From contig JAPZRU010000002.1 of the NCBI GenBank assembly GCA_027531255.1, positions 248,001 to 312,000 of the forward strand: 64,000 bases of DNA, read 5' to 3'. The position numbers were made by a program, and so were the translations under genes. Position 1 is the first letter of the stretch; every line of letters starts with the position of its first letter. This document shows, one piece after another, positions 51,656-60,238 of the stretch. The notes below the pieces were generated by a model. It worked only from the letters and a program-made list of their open reading frames with translations. It was not told the DNA's origin and made no database searches. Origin of the DNA: Steroidobacteraceae bacterium. Lineage in GTDB: Bacteria > Pseudomonadota > Gammaproteobacteria > Steroidobacterales > Steroidobacteraceae.

Positions 51656-52411
51656 TTATGTCACATCGACCGCGTCGTGCAGCCACACCGATACCTGCGT
51701 GCCGCCTTCCGGTCGCGGCGCGAGCGTCAGCCGACCGCCGTGCGCTTCCGCGATCTCGCGGCTCAGCGTGAGCCCGAGCCCGGTACCCGCCGGCTTCGTC
51801 GAATAGAAGGGCAGCAGCGCCTTCTCGAGCACCGCCGCCGACATGCCGGCACCCCGGTCGAGCACCCTCACCTCGGTGCCCCCGGCCACGCGTTCCACGG
51901 CGAGTCGCACGGCGAACGCGGGCGACCCGGACTCGTGGGCGTTCTTCAAGAGGTTGATCAGCACCTGCTCGAACTGCACCGGGTCGAACCACCCCGGCGA
52001 CTCCGGCAGCTCGCCGTCCAGTGCAAACGCCACGGTCGCGCGCAGCCGCGCGACGAACGGCTCCCACTCCACCCGCACCGGCGGCGGCTGCGGCAGCTTC
52101 GCGAAGCGGGCGTAGCCGTCGATGAACTCCTTGAGGTGCGCGGCGCGCTCCTCGAGCGTGCCGAACACGCGCTCCAGCGTCGCGCGATCCGGCTCCAGCG
52201 CGAGCGGCGTGGTCTGGATCACGGTGTCGAGCAGCCGCCCGCGCGACTGCAGCGTCTGCCGCTCGTCGCGGAACCGGCGGCCGACCTCGTTGTAGGGGTC
52301 CACCAGCGCGGCGACCAGCGCCGCACCAGGCGCGGCGGCGCCGGCCGACACCAGCGCGACACGGCCTTCGAGCGAGAAGCGAGCAGAACTCTGCGACGTC
52401 GGGCGGCGCAT
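51656..52411 (-). pseudogene. NtrY-like sensor kinase lacking its phospho-acceptor His region
   Basis: An open frame of 251 residues that joins separated parts of an NtrB/NtrY-type kinase. A short membrane-proximal part (RVALVSAGAAAPGAALVAAL, NEVGRRFRDERQTLQSRGRL) leads to the start of a PAS domain (LLDTVIQTTPLALEPD). It then jumps to TLEERAAHLKEFIDGYARFA and the ATPase domain (INLLKNAHESG, LDRGAGMS, GTGLGLTLSREIAEAHGG). The PAS core and the H-box histidine are missing at about 52190. It could still bind ATP but cannot autophosphorylate in the normal way. Confidence 0.65.
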
Positions 52412-52519
52412 AGCGCCGTTGCGGAATCCCGCTATCGTGCCCGCGAGTGTGATGATCCTTAATTTCTTCATGCGCCGGCGCGATACTCCGGCCGTCGTGC
52501 CCAGGTCGGGGGTCGCTCC

Positions 52520-54595
52520 ATGCCGTCAGCCCTGCGGGTCGTGCGCGCCGTCCGTCGCGTCCTGTGCCGCGGCGCTGCGCTCGCCGTTGCCTGCGCGGCG
52601 GCGCCGGCCCTGGCGCAGTCCACGACCGCCGACGGCCCGGACGCGCCCGGCGTGCCGACGCTCGACGAGGTCGTGGTCAAGGGCCAGCTGCTCCGCGCGG
52701 CGGACGCTCCCTACACCGCCGTCACGCTGGAGACGGTGGACGTCCGCGAACTCGCGGTCAGCCAGGTGGACCAGCTGTTCGCGCAGGTGCCTGGAATGGC
52801 CGTGCGCGACCTGCAGCTCGGCGGCGTCGCGAACTCGATCGTCATCCGCGGCTTCGGCGGCGGCGGCCACGGCGGCGACCTCGGCGCGGTGCTCGACGGC
52901 ATTCCGCTGAACGAGGCGATGTCGCACGCGGACGGCTATTTCGACCTGAACGTGCTGGTGCCGCTCGAGATCGCCGGCTTCACGGTCTACAAGGGCGCGG
53001 TCTCGCCGCTGTACGGCAACTTCAACCGCGGCGGCCTGCTCGCGATCGAGACGCGCAAGGGCGGCGAGTACGCGGAGCTCGACGTGGCGGCGGGCTCGTT
53101 CGGGCTCCTGGACCTGCAGGGCGCATGGGGCGGCGCGCTCACCGAGCGCCAGCGGGTGAACCTCGCCGGCCACCTGCACCGCGGCGACGGCTTCCGGCGG
53201 AACTCGCGCGGCGAGCGGGGCACCCTCGCCGGCCGCTGGACGATCGACGTGGCGCCGCAGGTCGAAGTCGCGGTGTCCGCGCGCTGGCACGCGGCCGACC
53301 ACGATTCCGCCGCGTACCTGCTGCGCAGCCAGTTCCTCGCGGATCCGCGCGGCATCGACCCGCGCGTGCAGAACGACGGCGCGGACAAGCGCTTCGCCAC
53401 CGCGCGCACGGACCTGAACTACACGGTGAACGACGACCTGAAGCTGCTGAGCTGGGTCTACGGTACGCGCCAGCAGTTCACGCGCTGGTTCTCGCGGCCG
53501 GTGAGCGCGAGCGCGTGGGCACAGCGCGAGGAGACCTACCACCGGAGCGTGAACGGCCTGGGCGCGAGCCTGAACGGCCGGCTCGCGGTGGCCGGCGCGA
53601 CGTGGAACTACGTCGTCGGCCTCGAGACGATCCGCGAGTCCACCGAGTACCAGTTCCACGACGGGCTGCGCGACCGCACGCGCGTGAACCCCGCGCTCGC
53701 GAATCGCGACACGCGGCTCGACGACGTCGCGGCCTTCGCCGAGCTGGAGGCGCCGCTGCACCCGCTCGCGCAACTGACGCTCGGGCTCCGCGCGGATCGC
53801 TTCGACGGTGGCTGCCGCCGGCTCGGCCCCGAAGCCGGTAGCGATCCCTGCGGTCCCCTGAACGACCCGCGCCACGTCAGCCCGAAGGTCGGCCTGCGCT
53901 CCGCGGTCGCGCCGTGGCTCACGCTGCGCGCGAGCTGGGCGGAAGGCTTCGCGCTGCCGAACGGCTTCGTGAAGTACTCCGTGGGCGGGCAGCCGCTGGA
54001 CGAAACCGTGTTCCGGCAGACGGAGGTCGGCGCGACGCTCTCGCTCGGCGGCACCGTCGACTTCGATCTCGCGGCGTGGCGCATCGAGTCGGACGGCGAG
54101 GTGCGCACGGTGTCGCCCGGCGTGTTCGAGAACTTCGGCGCGACGCGCCGGCAGGGGCTCGACGCCAGCCTGCGCTGGCGGCCTTTCGACGCGCTGACGC
54201 TGACGACCTCGTGGGGCGTGGCGCGGACCGAGATCCTCAATAACGCGAACGCCGCGCTCGTCGGCCGGCGCGTTGCGGGCGTGCCGGCCGGTGCCGCGAG
54301 CGTGGACGTCGAGTACGCACCGCTGCCCGCGTGGTCTTTCACCGCGGGCTGGCGGTATGTCGGGCGCTACGACCTCGACGCAGCGAATTCGCAGACGGCG
54401 GAGAGCTACGCGCTGCTCGGGCTCGGCCTGGCCTACCTGGGCGAGGGGCGGTGGCCCTACCGGGCGTACCTGCGCATCGAGAACGCCGGCGACGAGCCCC
54501 ATGCGACCAACGAGCTGCTGCTGGCGGGGCAGCGGGCCGTGGCGCCGGGCGCACCGCGTTCGGTGCGGGCCGGCCTGCAGTTCGGGTTCCGTTGA
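52520..54595 (+). CDS. TonB-dependent outer-membrane receptor
   Basis: A 691-residue receptor that imports a scarce ligand with energy from TonB. Signal peptide (1-33), TonB-box-like segment ([10 protein letters not shown], 47-56), plug domain (about 60-180: [58 protein letters not shown]), then a 22-strand barrel ending GLQFGFR. Two Cys lie in an extracellular loop ([17 protein letters not shown]) and may form a disulfide. Ligand unknown: no siderophore, vanadium or B12 genes are near. ATG 52520 heads the signal peptide. Confidence 0.9.
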   Translation: MPSALRVVRAVRRVLCRGAALAVACAAAPALAQSTTADGPDAPGVPTLDEVVVKGQLLRAADAPYTAVTLETVDVRELAVSQVDQLFAQVPGMAVRDLQLGGVANSIVIRGFGGGGHGGDLGAVLDGIPLNEAMSHADGYFDLNVLVPLEIAGFTVYKGAVSPLYGNFNRGGLLAIETRKGGEYAELDVAAGSFGLLDLQGAWGGALTERQRVNLAGHLHRGDGFRRNSRGERGTLAGRWTIDVAPQVEVAVSARWHAADHDSAAYLLRSQFLADPRGIDPRVQNDGADKRFATARTDLNYTVNDDLKLLSWVYGTRQQFTRWFSRPVSASAWAQREETYHRSVNGLGASLNGRLAVAGATWNYVVGLETIRESTEYQFHDGLRDRTRVNPALANRDTRLDDVAAFAELEAPLHPLAQLTLGLRADRFDGGCRRLGPEAGSDPCGPLNDPRHVSPKVGLRSAVAPWLTLRASWAEGFALPNGFVKYSVGGQPLDETVFRQTEVGATLSLGGTVDFDLAAWRIESDGEVRTVSPGVFENFGATRRQGLDASLRWRPFDALTLTTSWGVARTEILNNANAALVGRRVAGVPAGAASVDVEYAPLPAWSFTAGWRYVGRYDLDAANSQTAESYALLGLGLAYLGEGRWPYRAYLRIENAGDEPHATNELLLAGQRAVAPGAPRSVRAGLQFGFR

Positions 54596-54596
54596 G

Positions 54597-55186
54597 GAGC
54601 GGCAAGGGAAGCCACTGGCGACTGAGGCCGAGTTCGCGCGCGGCGCGCGCGACCAAGCCGCCCGCGCCGGCCAGCGCCCGCGCGATCGCGACGCGCTGCT
54701 GCTGCCCGCCGGAAAGCTGCGACGACAGGTGGTTGCGCCGCGCCGCGAGGCCGACCAGTTCCAGCGCGCGTTCGATCCGCGCCCTGCGCTCCGCCGCCTG
54801 CAGGCGCAGGCCCGCGTTGTCGCCGGACTGCCGCGCGGTCAGCAGCTTCTGCCGGATCTCGATCGACTCGCGCGCGAAATCCGCTTCCAGCGATTCGAGC
54901 GCCGCGGTCTCGCGCGCCAGTTCGTTGCGCAGCTCCGGGCTGTCGACGGTGGCGAGGGGCTGGCCCTTCTTCACCGGCTCGCCGTCGCGCACCGCGTACT
55001 GCACCGTGCCCGGCGCCGGCGCAGGCGCGCCGCCGGATCGAGGGGACGATCCTGCGCGCCGACGCCGCGGATACGCATCACGCGGACGGTGTCCGGATCG
55101 GGCAGCGCGGGCTGCGCGCCCGCGACGGCGGCCGCGAGGGTCGCGGTCAGCGTGATCAGTGTCCGGTGAAGGAAGCGCGTGTCCAT
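54597..55186 (-). pseudogene. Collapsed adaptor plus ABC ATPase locus
   Basis: On the minus strand ATG 55186 starts a signal peptide ([20 protein letters not shown]). After a frame change an efflux adaptor piece follows: [40 protein letters not shown]. Without a break it becomes the end of an ABC ATPase: [20 protein letters not shown] with signature [21 protein letters not shown] separate operon of adaptor, permease and ATPase seems to have lost about 2-3 kb of sequence. No functional product is expected. Confidence 0.75.
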
Positions 55187-55364
55187 GCGGCGGCTCCGGG
55201 GTTCGAGACCCCTCGAGCAAGCCGCGCGCCAACCCGGAGAACGCTCGCAAGCCACTGAACGAGACGGCGATTCCGTGGCGCGAACCAAGGGGGCCGCGTG
55301 TCCGCCTCCGGACACCGGACACCCGGCGGACACTTTCCCGCGGACAGGCGGACGGACGGCCCGT

Positions 55365-56954
55365 CTACGGCGCGAAGTACTTCGCGAGATAGTCGCGGAA
55401 CGGTTCCTGCGGCTGCCGCTCGAGCCGCTCGTGAGCTTCGAGCGACTCCTCGGCTTCCTGCGCGAAGGCCGCGAGCTTGCGCTCGTCAGGCGCGTGCAGC
55501 TCGGTGAAGTACTGCTTGTAGGTGCGCGACATGCGCAGCGCGAGCTCGAAGAACGACTCGCCGGTCTCGCGCATGTCCTTCAGCAACCGCGCCGACGGCG
55601 TGGCCTCGACGTCCACGAGCTTCTGCGCCTGCACCGCGAGCGCCGTCGCGTAGGGCTTGGCGGGATCTCCGTGGTCCAGCAGCTCGCAGGTGCCCTGCAT
55701 CGCGTCGAGAATCTCGGCCGCCCACGTGCGCAGGTCCGCGTCGCGACCGTCGTAGCGGAGCTTCAGCCCCGGCTCGCGGCCGCGGCGCGCGACGGTCACG
55801 TGGTTGCGGTCGAGCTCGTCCTGCTGCGACTGGTCGATCCGCTCGCTCGGCGCCAGCACGCAGAAGGCCGCGAAGGCTTCGAGGAAACGCAGCTTGTTCT
55901 GGTTCACGCCGACCGGGTCGAGCGCCGAGACGTCGAGTGAGCGCATCTCGATGTACTCGACGCCGCCACGCTTCAGCGCCTTGGTCGGGCGCTCGCCGGA
56001 GCGCGCGACGCGCTTCGGGCGGATGAACGCGTAGTACTCGTTCTCGATCTGCAGGCAACTGGCGTTCAGCTGCCGCCACTCGCCGTCCACCTCGATGCCG
56101 AGCTTCGCGTACTCGGGGGACGGCGTCGAGATCGCGCGCGACAGGTCGCGCACGTAGTCGTCCAGCGAGTTCACCGAGATCGAGAGCTCGGCCTGGTTCT
56201 TGTTGCGGTAGCCGAGGTCGCTCATCCGCAGCGAGGTCGCATACGGCGAGTACAGCGTGCCCTTCGCGAGTTCCACGAGCCCGTGGTCGTCGCGGCCAGC
56301 GACGAACGACGGACACACCGCCGGCGAGACGCCGAACAGGTAGTGGATCAGCCAGCCGTGCCGGCGGTAGTTCCTGAGCAGCGCAAAGTACTGCTCCGAG
56401 ACGAAGTCCTGGCCCGCGTCGTGGCTCTTCAGCACGTCCGCGAGCACCGGCCAGAAGTGCGCCGGGAACGAGTAGTTGAAGTGCACGCCGGAGATGGCCT
56501 GCATGATGCGCCCGTACCGCAGCCCGAGGCCGATGCGGTAGACCGTCTTCATCTTCCCGACGTTGGAGCGGCCGTACTGCGCGATCGGGATGCTGGCGTC
56601 GCCCTTGAGCGCGCACGGCATGCTGGTGGCCCACAGCAGTTCGTCATCGTCCATGTGCCGGTAGACGAACTGGTGCAGGTCCGTGAGGTACTGCAGCAGT
56701 TCCCAGCTGGTCGTGAACGTCGGCGTCACGAGCTCGATCAGCGCCTCGGAGTAGTCCGTCGTGATGTGGTCATTCGTCAGCGCAGAGCCGAGCGCGCGCG
56801 GATGCGCACGTTGCGAAATACGACCTTCGGGCGTGACGCGCAGCGATTCCTTCTCGACGCCCTTGAGGCCGCCCAGCAGCACGGCGCGCTCGCCGGAGTT
56901 GATCAGCCCGGCGAGGCGGCTCTCGTACTGACGGTCGATGCGGGCGCGAGGCAT
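55365..56954 (-). CDS. gshA: Glutamate-cysteine ligase (class 1, proteobacterial)
   Basis: A 529-residue enzyme that catalyses the first, rate-setting step of glutathione synthesis. Strong match to the E. coli-type family: LKGVEKESLRVTPEGRIS (ATP/Glu site), ALTNDHITTDYSEALIELVT, MPCALKGDASIPIAQYGRSN, GVHFNYSFP, VEYIEMRSLDVSALDPVGV and RNKNQAELSISVNSLDDYV. Full length with the usual C-terminal extension. gshB is not in the window. Glutathione-using enzymes GST and GloA lie at 21-27 kb. Confidence 0.94.
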   Translation of the reverse strand: MPRARIDRQYESRLAGLINSGERAVLLGGLKGVEKESLRVTPEGRISQRAHPRALGSALTNDHITTDYSEALIELVTPTFTTSWELLQYLTDLHQFVYRHMDDDELLWATSMPCALKGDASIPIAQYGRSNVGKMKTVYRIGLGLRYGRIMQAISGVHFNYSFPAHFWPVLADVLKSHDAGQDFVSEQYFALLRNYRRHGWLIHYLFGVSPAVCPSFVAGRDDHGLVELAKGTLYSPYATSLRMSDLGYRNKNQAELSISVNSLDDYVRDLSRAISTPSPEYAKLGIEVDGEWRQLNASCLQIENEYYAFIRPKRVARSGERPTKALKRGGVEYIEMRSLDVSALDPVGVNQNKLRFLEAFAAFCVLAPSERIDQSQQDELDRNHVTVARRGREPGLKLRYDGRDADLRTWAAEILDAMQGTCELLDHGDPAKPYATALAVQAQKLVDVEATPSARLLKDMRETGESFFELALRMSRTYKQYFTELHAPDERKLAAFAQEAEESLEAHERLERQPQEPFRDYLAKYFAP

Positions 56955-57088
56955 GAGCGGCGGCCGGGGTCCACGCAGGGCCGGCTAGTGTAGCGGAACG
57001 GGGTGCCGGGCCGGAGCGGAGCGAAGTGCCACTGCCGTGCGCGGCCGCGCGCGCTGGCGCGGTCGCGACGACGTCTACGGGTGCACCC

Positions 57089-57406
57089 TCAGAAGCGGAT
57101 CCTGCCGGTCAGCACGTCCTTGAGCATCACGAAGTCGCCCGCGAGGCTGTACAGCGGGTGGCGGAAGGTCGCGGGCCTGTTCTTCTCGAAGCAGAAGTGG
57201 CCGACCCACGCGAAGCCGTAGCCGACGACCGGCGCGGCGATCAGCCAGCGGGCGTCGCCGGTGACGAGGGCCGTCGCCGCGATGGCGATCACGCCGCCGG
57301 TGCCGATCACGTGCAGGCGGCGCGACGTGCGGTTCGCGTGCTCGCTCAGGTAGTACGGGTAGAACTCGGCGAAGCTCGTGAAGCGACGTTGCTCGACGGC
57401 GGCCAT
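57089..57406 (-). CDS. Mpo1-like (DUF962) membrane protein
   Basis: A 105-residue two-helix protein. SEHANRTSRRLHVIGTGGVI and YGFAWVGHFCFEKNRPATF with HPLYSLAGDF match the DUF962/Mpo1 family; the yeast member is an iron-dependent dioxygenase that shortens 2-hydroxy fatty acids. The conserved His set (EHAN, LHVIG, GHFCFEKNRP, RHPLYS) is complete and likely binds iron. Bacterial substrates are unknown. ATG 57406 is supported by the conserved N-terminal FAEFYPYYL just after it. Confidence 0.85.
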   Translation of the reverse strand: MAAVEQRRFTSFAEFYPYYLSEHANRTSRRLHVIGTGGVIAIAATALVTGDARWLIAAPVVGYGFAWVGHFCFEKNRPATFRHPLYSLAGDFVMLKDVLTGRIRF

Positions 57407-57780
57407 GGTCGAACTCCGAGCCGGGCGGAATGCTGCCGTGCAGGGGAAATTCGGCCGTAATCCTCCATCGGACTCGAGGCGCAGGACAAGCCTCGCCCTG
57501 CCGCACGGCGGGTAGGAGGCGGCCGCGGGTCGCCTGTCGGCAAACCTTACACTCGTGCGCGGCCCGACGATCCGGCGCCCGGCGAGATCGATCGGGCGCG
57601 CGCCTGGCGACGTGGCTACGAAGGCGGATTCGCGAATCCGTGTCGCGCGGCGAGTTGGAATGCTCGGAGCGGAGGGAGGATTGCTGCAACGGACGTCGTG
57701 CAACAGGCGTGACGTAACGGGCGTCGTACTACAGGAGTCGCGCCACGGGCGTCGTGCGACGGACGCTCGCTGGCGCGCTC
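57407..57780. other. Gap with three tandem 28-bp repeats
   Basis: No gene is visible in 374 bases. The part nearest to the RidA-like gene holds three imperfect 28-bp units (see the repeat entry). The promoter of the Mpo1-like gene should lie near 57410-57480; I see no clear -35/-10 pair. Confidence 0.4.
57688..57771. repeat. Three imperfect 28-bp tandem repeats
   Basis: Units start at 57688, 57716 and 57744, each beginning with ACGG(A/G)CGTCGT after one base. Units 1 and 2 agree at about 21 of 28 positions. They end 9 nt before the stop of the RidA-like gene on the minus strand, so they lie in its 3' untranslated region. Confidence 0.6.
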
Positions 57781-58317
57781 TCAACGCGTGCCGGGAGCCC
57801 CCGGCTCGACCGACGGCAGTTCCACGACGGCATCGATCGCGATCAGGAATCCCGGGTCGATCAGGCGGCGAACCTCGACGATCGTCGTGGCGGGCAGCCG
57901 TCCGCGAGCGTGGTACTTGAAGCGACTATCCGACACGGCCAGGAAGGCATCCATGTCGGTCACGTAGATCCGCTCCATCACGACGTGCTCGTAGCCGGCG
58001 CCGTGCGGTTCCAGGGTCAGGGCGAGGTTGGCGTAGACGGCCTCCAGCTGCGCGCCCATGTCGCCGGGGGCGACGAGCCGGCCTTGGCGGTCGACCGGCA
58101 TGGTGTTGGAGACGTAGACGGTGCGGTCGACCTTGACGGCCTGCGAGTAGCCGAAGGGGGCCTCGAAGGCGTTCAGTTGCAGGCGTTCGGGGATGCGAGG
58201 GGGTGGGGGCGCGGGAGGGTCGGTGCAGGCCGTAGCGCCGAGCAAGCAAACAGTACTCAGCAGGGCCGGCAAGACAAACCGTCTGCGCTGTCGGAAGCGA
58301 CCATCAGCCAACGTCAT
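57781..58317 (-). CDS. RidA/YjgF-like lipoprotein without the key Arg
   Basis: A 178-residue protein from ATG 58317. It starts with an Arg-rich, hydrophobic signal ending LLGATAC (possible lipobox, Cys31), then a Pro-rich spacer and a RidA fold: FGYSQAVKVDRTVYVSNTMP, QLEAVYANLALTLEPHGAGY, VVMERIYVTDMDAFLAVSDS and ATTIVEVRRLIDPGFLIAID. In deaminase-active RidA a PAR-x-x motif supplies the catalytic Arg; here it is PATTIV. It is therefore probably not a 2-aminoacrylate deaminase, and its periplasmic location would also be unusual. ATG 58335 is an alternative start. Confidence 0.75.
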   Translation of the reverse strand: MTLADGRFRQRRRFVLPALLSTVCLLGATACTDPPAPPPPRIPERLQLNAFEAPFGYSQAVKVDRTVYVSNTMPVDRQGRLVAPGDMGAQLEAVYANLALTLEPHGAGYEHVVMERIYVTDMDAFLAVSDSRFKYHARGRLPATTIVEVRRLIDPGFLIAIDAVVELPSVEPGAPGTR

Positions 58318-58499
58318 GCGCTCACGAGACGGCATCGCCCCACTAAACTTGAGGAAGTTCTTGAGTTCCACGTGGCTCGCCAGTGGGGCTGAGCGGCCAG
58401 TTCGCGGCAGCCAATGCATTTCTCTTCCCCCCGAGGTTCAAGAGCCAGGAGCGCCACCTCGATAGGATCGTGTCCCGCGGCGTGGTGTACGAGTCGTGA

Positions 58500-59047
58500 G
58501 TTCTGGTGGGGTCGGACTCGTGCCCGGTTGACGACGGCCGCCAGCCGAGCGGGCTGATTGTCGACGAGCGCGGGCAGCGGCTCAAGCGACAGGTAGCGGC
58601 GCTGGAGCGGCCACTCGTCGTTCTGCTCGAGCAGCAGGGCGCCGACGAGGCGGATCACGGCGGCTTCGTTCGGGAAGATGCCGACGATGTCGCTGCGGCG
58701 CTTGATCTCGGCGTTGAGGCGCTCCAGCGGGTTCGTGCTGTGGATCGGCGCGCAGCTGGTCGGCGACGACGCGCCGCTGCGCACTCGCAGTCTCGAACGT
58801 CTCCTGGGCGAACGCGGTGTTGATCGCGGCGAGGACCCTCTGCCGGTGGCCCTTGCCGGCATGCGCGGGCGCATTGCGCAGGAAGTGCACTCGGCAGCGC
58901 TGCCAGGTCGCGGCCACGACCTTCGCGGCGGCGGCCCTCAGCCCCTCGTGGGTGTCGGAGATCACGAGCTTCACGCCGCGCAGGCCACGCCGCGTCAGCG
59001 AGCGCAGGAAGTCGTTCCAGAACGGCCCGGCCTCGGCGGGGCTTCTG
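58500..59047 (-). mobile_element. IS256-family transposase remnant
   Basis: The minus strand carries the second half of a mutator-type (IS256) DDE transposase: PFWNDFLRSLTRRGLRGVKL, VISDTHEGLRAAAAKVV (second catalytic Asp), WQRCRVHFLRNAPAHAGKGH. After a deletion and frame change near 58755 it reads STNPLERLNAEIKRRSDIVG then IFPNEAAVIRLVGALLLEQN (with the catalytic Glu region). The N-terminal half with the first Asp is missing and no terminal inverted repeats are evident. The copy is dead. Confidence 0.85.
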
Positions 59048-59110
59048 CTGTTCCGGAACCGCCTGCCTTCGTTAAGGTCGAGTTCAGCAGGCCCCGCGAA
59101 TACTGCCCGC

Positions 59111-59497
59111 ATGCCCACTCGACCCTCTGCCCCGTTCAAGGGCTGGACCATTGCCTTAGGCGCCGCCGCCCTGCTCACCGCCGGCGCGCTCCTCTCCTCC
59201 CCCGCCGCCGCCTCCGGCTTCAGCTGCGGCACCCGGGTCGTCAACGAGGGCATGGAGCTCTTCGAGGTCCGCGCCGCCTGCGGCGAGCCTGCGCAGGTCA
59301 CGCGCACCTCGATCCTGCGCCGCCCCGTGATCTGGCGGCACGGCCGCCCCTGGTACGTCGGCGAGGACGTCGTGCCGGTCCCCGTCGAGACGTGGATCTA
59401 CAACTTCGGGCCCACCCGCCTGATGCGGAAGCTCCGCTTCGAGGACGGCGTGCTGAAAGACGTCGAGACGCTGGGCTACGGTCACTACGATGACTGA
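59111..59497 (+). CDS. DUF2845 domain secreted protein
   Basis: A 128-residue periplasmic protein. Signal peptide (about 1-34, ending AAASG), then the family pattern: FSCGTRVVNEGMELFEVRAA, CGEPAQ, WIYNFGPTRLMRKLRFEDGV and LGYGHYDD. The two Cys (SCG, ACG) are conserved and may pair. Function of the family is unknown; the fold is likely similar to SmpA/OmlA-type small lipoprotein domains. It lies directly next to the IS256 remnant, on the opposite strand. Confidence 0.82.
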   Translation: MPTRPSAPFKGWTIALGAAALLTAGALLSSPAAASGFSCGTRVVNEGMELFEVRAACGEPAQVTRTSILRRPVIWRHGRPWYVGEDVVPVPVETWIYNFGPTRLMRKLRFEDGVLKDVETLGYGHYDD

Positions 59498-59590
59498 CCT
59501 CGCGACGCGCGCGAGCCCCCCCTGCGCCACGCCCGGCTCACGAACTTCGCGATTGAGCCCCGTGCCCGCGCACCGTATCGTGCGCCGCTC

Positions 59591-60076
59591 ATGACCGACC
59601 TCGCGCTCCGCCCCGTCACGGCCGCCGACGACCCGGCGATCGCCCACGTGATCCGCACCGTGATGCCGACGTTCGGCGCGCAGGGCCCCGGCTTCGCGAT
59701 CAACGATCCCGAAGTGGACTGGATGAGCCGCGCCTACTCCGCCCCGCGCTCCGCGTACTTCGTCGTCGAGCGGGACGGCCGCGTGCTCGGCGGTGGCGGC
59801 ATCGCGCCGCTCGCCGGCGCGACCGACGACGTCTGCGAGCTACGGAAGATGTACTTCCTCCCCGAGGCACGCGGGCACGGCCTGGGCGAGCGCCTGCTGC
59901 GGCACTGCCTCGAGGTCGCGCGCGGCCTCGGCTACCGCACCTGCTATCTCGAGACTCTCACCGGCATGGACGCGGCGATCGCGCTCTACGAGAAGCTCGG
60001 GTTCCAGCGGCTGTCGGCGCCGATGGGCGACACCGGCCACCACGGCTGCAACCGCTACTACGCGCGATCGCTCTGA
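59591..60076 (+). CDS. GNAT family N-acetyltransferase
   Basis: A 161-residue acetyltransferase. Acetyl-CoA-binding motif A is ELRKMYFLPEARGHGLGERL; motif B is GYRTCYLETLTGMDAAIALY with YEKLGFQRL. Typical length. The conserved MYFLPEARGHGLG loop and LET strand resemble the YafP/PhnO-like amino-group acetylators; substrate unknown. ATG 59591 gives a clean N-terminal strand (LALRPVTAADDPAIA). It is 93 nt downstream of the DUF2845 gene. Confidence 0.88.
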   Translation: MTDLALRPVTAADDPAIAHVIRTVMPTFGAQGPGFAINDPEVDWMSRAYSAPRSAYFVVERDGRVLGGGGIAPLAGATDDVCELRKMYFLPEARGHGLGERLLRHCLEVARGLGYRTCYLETLTGMDAAIALYEKLGFQRLSAPMGDTGHHGCNRYYARSL

Positions 60077-60238
60077 AGGAAGCCGGGCCGTGACGGCCGC
60101 CCGTTCGCCGCGGCGAACTCGAGGTAGAGATCGCCTCGATCGACGATCCGCGCACGGCCATCGGCCGTTCGAGGAGATGCGTGTCCGACGCACGCCGACG
60201 TCGTCGGTCGGCGAGGCTCGACACCGGTCCAGGCGCGC

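Noticed and set aside
55190-55225. GGGGTTCGAGACCCC, resembling a tRNA T-arm
   Set aside because: No acceptor, D or anticodon stem can be built at the right distances upstream, and the loop ends in A where a pyrimidine is expected.
57688-57771. A CRISPR array from the 28-bp periodic units
   Set aside because: The units are head-to-tail without spacers and only about three-quarters identical; no cas genes are present.
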